A stretch of DNA of 64,000 bases from Oscillospiraceae bacterium (GTDB lineage Bacteria; Bacillota; Clostridia; Oscillospirales; Oscillospiraceae): contig JAFQZI010000069.1 in the NCBI GenBank assembly GCA_017406005.1, positions 1 to 64,000 on the forward strand, given 5' to 3'. A model generated the notes under the pieces. That model was given only the letters and a program-made list of their open reading frames with translations, searched no databases and was not told the origin of the DNA. The translations under genes were made by a program, and so were the position numbers. Positions 60,112-64,000 of this stretch are shown here, in pieces (positions within the stretch are counted from its first letter, which is position 1; the number at the start of each line of letters is the position of its first letter).

Positions 60112-60976
60112 TGACTCTCTTGCCTCCTGTCATTCTGCAGATATGCTGGTCAGCAGCATCCTGCTCATCCTTATAAAATGCAGCGCGCTTGATCAGGGAA
60201 TCAAAATCAACCTGGTGCGCATCAAAGTCAGGCCCGTCCACACAGGCAAACTTGGTCTCTCCGCCAACAATCACACGGCATCCGCCGCACATGCCCGTGC
60301 CGTCAACCATGATCGGGTCGAGTGAGATGATGGTCTTGATTCCGTAAGGCCGCGTCACTTCCGCCAGGAATTTCATCATGATGTCGGGTCCGATTGCAAT
60401 AACCCGGTCGAACTGTGGCTTGCCTTCTTTGATGTTGGCCTCGATCTCTGCCTGAAGGGCATTTGTCGTAAAGCCCTTCACTCCGTAGGTGCCATCATCA
60501 GTGCAGATCACCAGCTTGTCGGAAGCTGCCGCAAGCTCTTCCTTCAGGATCACGATGTCCGCGCTGCGGAAACCGCCGATAAACGTCACTTCAATGCCCT
60601 TTTCATGCATCTCCTTGGCAATCGGGTAAGCGATCGCACATCCGACGCCCCCTCCGACAACACAGACCTTCTTCAGGCCTTCCATTTCCGTCGCCCGACC
60701 GAGGGGACCCACGATATCCGTAATGATGTCGCCTTCTTCGACTGTGTGCAGCATCTTGGTAGTGCGGCCGGCAGCCTGTACCATCACTGTCACAGTGCCC
60801 TTTTCCCTGTCATAGCCAGCCACGGATACAGGAACACGTTCGCCCTGTTCGTCCAGCCGGAAAATGACAAACTGGCCTGCCATGGCATGCCTTGCAATCA
60901 GCGGTGCTTCGATTTCAAAAAGACATATGCTCTTTGCCTCGTTGAGGAATCGCTTTGTAACTACCCGATAACCCAT
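60104..60976 (-). CDS. nfnA: NfnA-type ferredoxin-NADP+ reductase subunit
   Basis: 290 residues. The N-terminal FAD domain (about 1-100) ends with GPLGRATEM. The NAD(P)-binding part begins VCVVGGGVGCAIAYPIAKEM. The C-terminal cysteine loop GTGMCGGCRVIVGGETKFAC is the [2Fe-2S] site of the dihydroorotate dehydrogenase electron-transfer (PyrK/NfnA) family. Absence of pyrD nearby and fusion-like overlap with the NfnB gene support NfnA over PyrK. GGAGAGG precedes the ATG. Confidence 0.9.
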   Translation of the reverse strand: MGYRVVTKRFLNEAKSICLFEIEAPLIARHAMAGQFVIFRLDEQGERVPVSVAGYDREKGTVTVMVQAAGRTTKMLHTVEEGDIITDIVGPLGRATEMEGLKKVCVVGGGVGCAIAYPIAKEMHEKGIEVTFIGGFRSADIVILKEELAAASDKLVICTDDGTYGVKGFTTNALQAEIEANIKEGKPQFDRVIAIGPDIMMKFLAEVTRPYGIKTIISLDPIMVDGTGMCGGCRVIVGGETKFACVDGPDFDAHQVDFDSLIKRAAFYKDEQDAADQHICRMTGGKRVNG

Positions 60977-61029
60977 ACTCTTACCTCTCCATATTCTTTT
61001 TCAGTTGTTACAGGGTTCACAACAGTTTT

Positions 61030-61058
61030 ATTTTAAACATTGTTTCCGTCAAAGTCAA
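61030..61058 (-). promoter_or_regulatory. Promoter of nfnAB
   Basis: TTGACT (61058-61053) and TAAAAT (61035-61030) on the - strand with a 17-bp spacer, about 55 bases before the nfnA ATG. Confidence 0.7.
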
Positions 61059-61129
61059 TGGCTATTTTCCGATCTGCTGCACAGACCTGTTACTTTAATG
61101 GCAGACGTCTCCCGCGGGCAGGGAATGCG

Positions 61130-62014
61130 TCAATTGAAGGATAGAAGCTCGCCGTTTGCGTAGACTTTGCCGCCCTGCACCAGCTTGCTGCCGCCCACCT
61201 TGATAACAGGCTGTTTATTCGTATAGATCTCCGTATTTCCGCCAGTCATTACAAAGTCAGAGGCGGCTGAGATCCCGTTCCCTTCACAGTAGATGGACAG
61301 GGCGCCTCCGTTGATTTCCACATAGCCCTTGCCGATTTTTGTGGAAGTGGCTTTCAGGCCGTCATTCCCGCAGGTTATCGTAAGATTGCCGTCATTGATT
61401 TCGACCGATTCCGACCCTTTGATGCCATTGTTTGCAGCATTGATCACAACCGTGCCGCCGTCAAGGTCGATATCGTCCTTACAGGTGATCCCGTTGTTGA
61501 GATATCCGTTGACTGTCAGTTTTCCGGGACCTTTGATATCAAGATCGTCTTCGGCGAAAACAGCGGCTCCGGACCGTGAATCATCATGGGTTGCCATCAG
61601 CTCTTCCGTGCCGGAGGTGATGGTGTTTTCCGTCCCTTCAGACATATAGAGCCGGGCTTTCTTTGCCTGGATGATATAGATCGCCGGGCCGTCGAGACAG
61701 GTCAGATCCGCCCCGTCCAGCGTAACGCTGATCTTCTCGTCAGAAGCACCCGTATTGATCACAATCCTGCCGTTGTTCAGCTTTCCCGTCACGACATACT
61801 CACCCGGCTCCGTAAGTGTGACCTCACTGCCGTTCACCGAAATCCCGGACCCCTGAAAACTCGCACTGTCTCCGTTAAGGGTAATCAACCGCCCTTCCGG
61901 CTCGGAAGCGCTGAAAACGCTGCCCGCCAGAACAGGAAACGCCTCTGTCTGAAGGGAAAAAGCCGGTAGCACCAGGAGAAAAGCCAGCAGGACAACACAA
62001 ATCACTTTTTTCAT
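61130..62014 (-). CDS. Secreted Cthe_2159-like (DUF4353) beta-helix carbohydrate-binding protein
   Basis: 294 residues. The signal peptide is MKKVICVVLLAFLLVLPAFS, cleaved near QTEAF. The rest is a run of short beta-helix turns: ITLNGDSASF, GEYVVTGKLNNGRIVINTG, GPGKLTVNGYLNNGITCKDD, GGTVVINAANNGIKGSESVEI and NDGLKATS. This is the pattern of the Cthe_2159 family, whose founder in Clostridium thermocellum binds acidic polysaccharides such as polygalacturonate. The protein is shorter than most family members, ending soon after the last turn (KVYANGELLSFN), and has no visible anchor. Confidence 0.85.
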   Translation of the reverse strand: MKKVICVVLLAFLLVLPAFSLQTEAFPVLAGSVFSASEPEGRLITLNGDSASFQGSGISVNGSEVTLTEPGEYVVTGKLNNGRIVINTGASDEKISVTLDGADLTCLDGPAIYIIQAKKARLYMSEGTENTITSGTEELMATHDDSRSGAAVFAEDDLDIKGPGKLTVNGYLNNGITCKDDIDLDGGTVVINAANNGIKGSESVEINDGNLTITCGNDGLKATSTKIGKGYVEINGGALSIYCEGNGISAASDFVMTGGNTEIYTNKQPVIKVGGSKLVQGGKVYANGELLSFN

Positions 62015-62046
62015 ATCCGATACCTCTTCAAAACCAATAATATGTT

Positions 62047-62055
62047 ATTATATCA
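62047..62055 (-). promoter_or_regulatory. Extended -10 box of the Cthe_2159-like gene
   Basis: TGATATAAT on the - strand (TATAAT at 62052-62047), 33 bases before the ATG. The -35 region (TGTCTT at 17 bp) is poor. Confidence 0.5.
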
Positions 62056-62130
62056 TACTGATGCAGAAAAAGACACAGGAAAAACAAGCTTTCAAAGGAA
62101 AACTCCTTCTTTTCCTCCATGATTTTCTAC

Positions 62131-62159
62131 TTGCATCATGACGTTTCATCAGGTAAAAT
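62131..62159 (+). promoter_or_regulatory. Promoter of the ApbE-like gene
   Basis: TTGCAT (62131-62136) and TAAAAT (62154-62159) with a 17-bp spacer, giving a leader of about 70 bases. Confidence 0.6.
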
Positions 62160-62234
62160 AATATTTTACTATGGCAGGAGTATTACGGGAACAGAAGGAC
62201 TCAGAACCGCTCTCGCCCGAACAGAAAGGAAACC

Positions 62235-63275
62235 ATGAAAAAACTTTTTGGAAACAGACTGATTTGCCTTTTGCTGTGTTTTGCACTGATGATTCCCCTG
62301 GTAGGATGCGGTGATGCAGCGGAAAAGCAGAAGCAGGTTTTTGCCATGAACACCATGTTCACCCTCACTGCTTACGGCAAAAAGGCTGCGGCCGGTATCA
62401 ATGCAGCGGAAGCTTCAATCATTGCAATCGATGCGATGAGTGATCCCGATATAGAGACAAGCACCTGTTATATGCTCAACCACGCACAGGGGCAGCAGGT
62501 GAATATTTCCGGCCAGATTGCGGAAATGCTGATCGATGCGAAAGAGATCTGCGAGAGAACGGGAGGAGCTTATGACCTCACCGTTTATCCGCTGGTTCAG
62601 CGCTGGGGCTTCGACCACGGAAGATACTATGTACCGTCTCCGGAAGAAATCAGTGAAGATTTGTCGCTTCTGTGTATGAAAGAAATGACAATTTCGAAGT
62701 TTCCGACCTCAGGCACGTATGCTGTCATATTTCCGGGGTACGGAAGGCTGAGCTTTGCCTCCTGTGCGAGAGGATGTGCTGCCAAATACGCAATCGACGC
62801 GATGCGGAAAAACGGTGTGGAGAGCGGGCTGGTCTCCCTCGCGGGGAATATCCAGACGCTCGGCAGGAAACCGGATGGAAACAACTGGAGCGTTGGCATC
62901 ACAGACCCAAGCAATCCTGCCGGCTATCTGGGGATCCTTTCCGTCGGAGAAGCCGCTATCGTAACGACAGGCTCCTATCAGAATTTCATGCCGGCGAATC
63001 CCAAGTACCATCATATTCTGAGCACATCGAGCGGGTACCCGACTACAAACGGGCTTTTGTCCGTTACCATTATATGTGAAGACGGAACATATGCTGACTG
63101 TCTCTCCACTGCCATGTTCGCCATCGGCCAGAGCAGGGCAATTAACTACTGGAGGCAGCACGGCGGATTTGAGATGATCCTCATCAACGACAGCGGCAAC
63201 GTGATCTGCACCTCCGGTCTTCTGGAAGAGTTTGACCTCAAAAACGATTTCTATACGCTCAGCTATGTCGAGTAA
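62235..63275 (+). CDS. apbE: ApbE-like FAD:protein FMN transferase, lipoprotein, with divergent core motif
   Basis: 346 residues. A lipoprotein signal ends PLVGC (Cys25), so the protein faces outward. ApbE features are MNTMFTLTAYG, ERTGGAYDLTVYPLVQRWGF, SLAGNIQTLG, WSVGITDP, YHHILSTSSGYPTTNGL and ADCLSTAMF. ApbE attaches FMN to Thr residues of Rnf/Nqr-type or other surface flavoproteins. The usual central motif L-D-L-G-G-I-A-K-G-Y is LSFASCARGC here (about 172-181), which removes several conserved residues, so activity is uncertain. No rnf genes are in the window. recG starts at its stop codon. Confidence 0.85.
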   Translation: MKKLFGNRLICLLLCFALMIPLVGCGDAAEKQKQVFAMNTMFTLTAYGKKAAAGINAAEASIIAIDAMSDPDIETSTCYMLNHAQGQQVNISGQIAEMLIDAKEICERTGGAYDLTVYPLVQRWGFDHGRYYVPSPEEISEDLSLLCMKEMTISKFPTSGTYAVIFPGYGRLSFASCARGCAAKYAIDAMRKNGVESGLVSLAGNIQTLGRKPDGNNWSVGITDPSNPAGYLGILSVGEAAIVTTGSYQNFMPANPKYHHILSTSSGYPTTNGLLSVTIICEDGTYADCLSTAMFAIGQSRAINYWRQHGGFEMILINDSGNVICTSGLLEEFDLKNDFYTLSYVE

Positions 63276-64000
63276 TGCGGAAAATGGCGACTCTGCACGA
63301 CAACATCAATACTATAAAGGGCATCGGAGAGAAACGGGCGCTTGCTTTTGCCAGACTCGGTGTTTATACGCTTTATGACCTTCTATCTTTTTTCCCGAGG
63401 CGATATGAAGACAGAAGCGTAATCGTCCCGATTACGGAAGCGGCAGACGGAATCCCCTGTTGTATTTCGGCCGTTGTGGCAGACGAACCGAGGCTCTCAC
63501 GGATCCGACGCGGGATGGAGCTTGTAAAATTCCGGGTATTTGACAGCTCCGGCACAGCAGATATCACTTACTTCAACCAGAGCTGGATGAAAAACAACAT
63601 CTGCCGCGGAGAGGAATATATCTTCTACGGAAAGGTTGATACCAGGGGTCAGCGCCGCAGCATGACCAATCCGGTTTTTGAAAAGGCCGGAAACCGGGGC
63701 GGCGTTACGGGAAACATCGTTCCGGTATACCGGCTGAGCCGCGCTCTCACGCAGAAAAATGTCCTGCAGAGTGTAAAAGCCGGGCTGGAAGCCTGTTCCG
63801 GCCAGTTGCCGGAACCGATCCCGGAAGAAATACTGACACGGCTGGGACTTGCCGATGTAAAATACGCTTATGAAAACGTACATTTCCCCACAGATTTTCA
63901 GGCTCTTGCGAGAGCAAGAAGGCGGCTGGTATTCGAAGAGCTTTTCCTTCTCGCCTGCGCCATGCAGCGTCGGAGAACAGACCATACGGAAAAGAAAGGG
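63275..64000 (+). CDS. recG: ATP-dependent DNA helicase RecG (N-terminal part)
   Basis: 242 codons are present before the window ends. The start ATG shares one base with the apbE stop (TAATG); a second ATG three codons on is also possible. The opening KGIGEKRALAFARLGVYTLYDLL and FFPRRYEDRS is the RecG wedge-domain signature. An OB-fold follows (ELVKFRVFDSSGTADITYFNQSWMKNN). RecG unwinds branched DNA and rescues stalled forks. The helicase motor domains lie beyond the window. Confidence 0.93.
   Translation, partial: MRKMATLHDNINTIKGIGEKRALAFARLGVYTLYDLLSFFPRRYEDRSVIVPITEAADGIPCCISAVVADEPRLSRIRRGMELVKFRVFDSSGTADITYFNQSWMKNNICRGEEYIFYGKVDTRGQRRSMTNPVFEKAGNRGGVTGNIVPVYRLSRALTQKNVLQSVKAGLEACSGQLPEPIPEEILTRLGLADVKYAYENVHFPTDFQALARARRRLVFEELFLLACAMQRRRTDHTEKKG

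Noticed and set aside
58720..60976. Glutamate synthase (gltA/gltD) plus PyrK pair
   Set aside because: No glutamate synthase large subunit or pyrD is adjacent, and the NfnA-NfnB order with overlap is the standard bifurcating transhydrogenase arrangement.
1..64000. CRISPR arrays, tRNA, rRNA genes and insertion sequences
   Set aside because: No regularly spaced repeats, cloverleaf-like CCA-ending genes, rRNA signature sequences or transposase-like proteins were seen. A short tRNA could still be missed without a covariance search.

Overview
The window reads as a chromosomal segment of an anaerobic Firmicute of class Clostridia, probably a gut lineage. The grounds are the single-chain glycyl-tRNA synthetase, an NfnAB-type electron-bifurcating pair, a split (two-gene) transketolase, the Firmicute-type rimP-nusA-ylxR-ylxQ-infB-rbfA-nrnA-truB-ribF and ylxM-ffh-rpsP-khpA operons, and strong AGGAGG-type ribosome binding sites. 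I cannot name genus or family. No tRNA, rRNA, CRISPR array or insertion sequence was seen. No stretch over 300 bases lacks a gene.

Layout. 1-4.95 kb is the right end of a decayed prophage: podovirus-like structural genes on +, a head-on junction with truncated early genes on -, a divergent Cro/CI-like switch, and a tyrosine recombinase with a zinc-ribbon N-terminus. 4.99-9.2 kb (-) is housekeeping: HTH-membrane protein, argS, DUF1934, murI, greA. 9.2-14.5 kb (-) holds a SpoIIE-type phosphatase with its own RsbW-like ATPase, next to a MATE transporter fused to a degenerate RsbW-like domain, then a second MATE. 14.5-27.5 kb (-) is one long peptide-handling run: M3 oligopeptidase, TldD/TldE protease, a membrane protein and an OppABCDF importer whose OppC carries a ~370-residue extracytoplasmic insert. 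27.6-36.3 kb (+) has a metal-exporter-like permease, a PrsW-like protein, glyQS, an unusual nadE, a Pr6Pr-like membrane protein, a lipoprotein, a fructosamine kinase and a P1 peptidase. 36.4-41.5 kb (-) has nhaC, a C39-like peptidase, galM and split transketolase. 41.6-53.8 kb is mostly translation and RNA metabolism (signal recognition particle, S16, KhpA, TagA/WecG transferase, and the rimP-to-ribF operon). 53.8-58.7 kb is a cell-envelope island: a C-type-lectin-like membrane protein, a membrane-anchored serine hydrolase with a tyrosine-rich cytoplasmic tail, and a lipoprotein that looks like a circularly permuted solute-binding protein, divergent from an NlpC/P60 lipoprotein. 58.7-64 kb has nfnAB, a Cthe_2159-like surface protein, an ApbE-like lipoprotein and the start of recG.

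How the parts work together. The Opp importer with oligopeptidase and TldDE looks like a peptide uptake and breakdown unit. The SpoIIE/MATE pair looks like a signalling module in which phosphatase, ATPase and membrane transporter share related RsbW-type domains. The lectin/hydrolase/permuted-binding-protein operon looks like a surface sensing or wall-remodelling system and is the best candidate here for something undescribed. Many genes overlap by 1-4 bases (TAATG, TGATG, ATGA), implying translational coupling. Promoters with -35/-10 boxes at 16-17 bp spacing were found by eye in most intergenic gaps.
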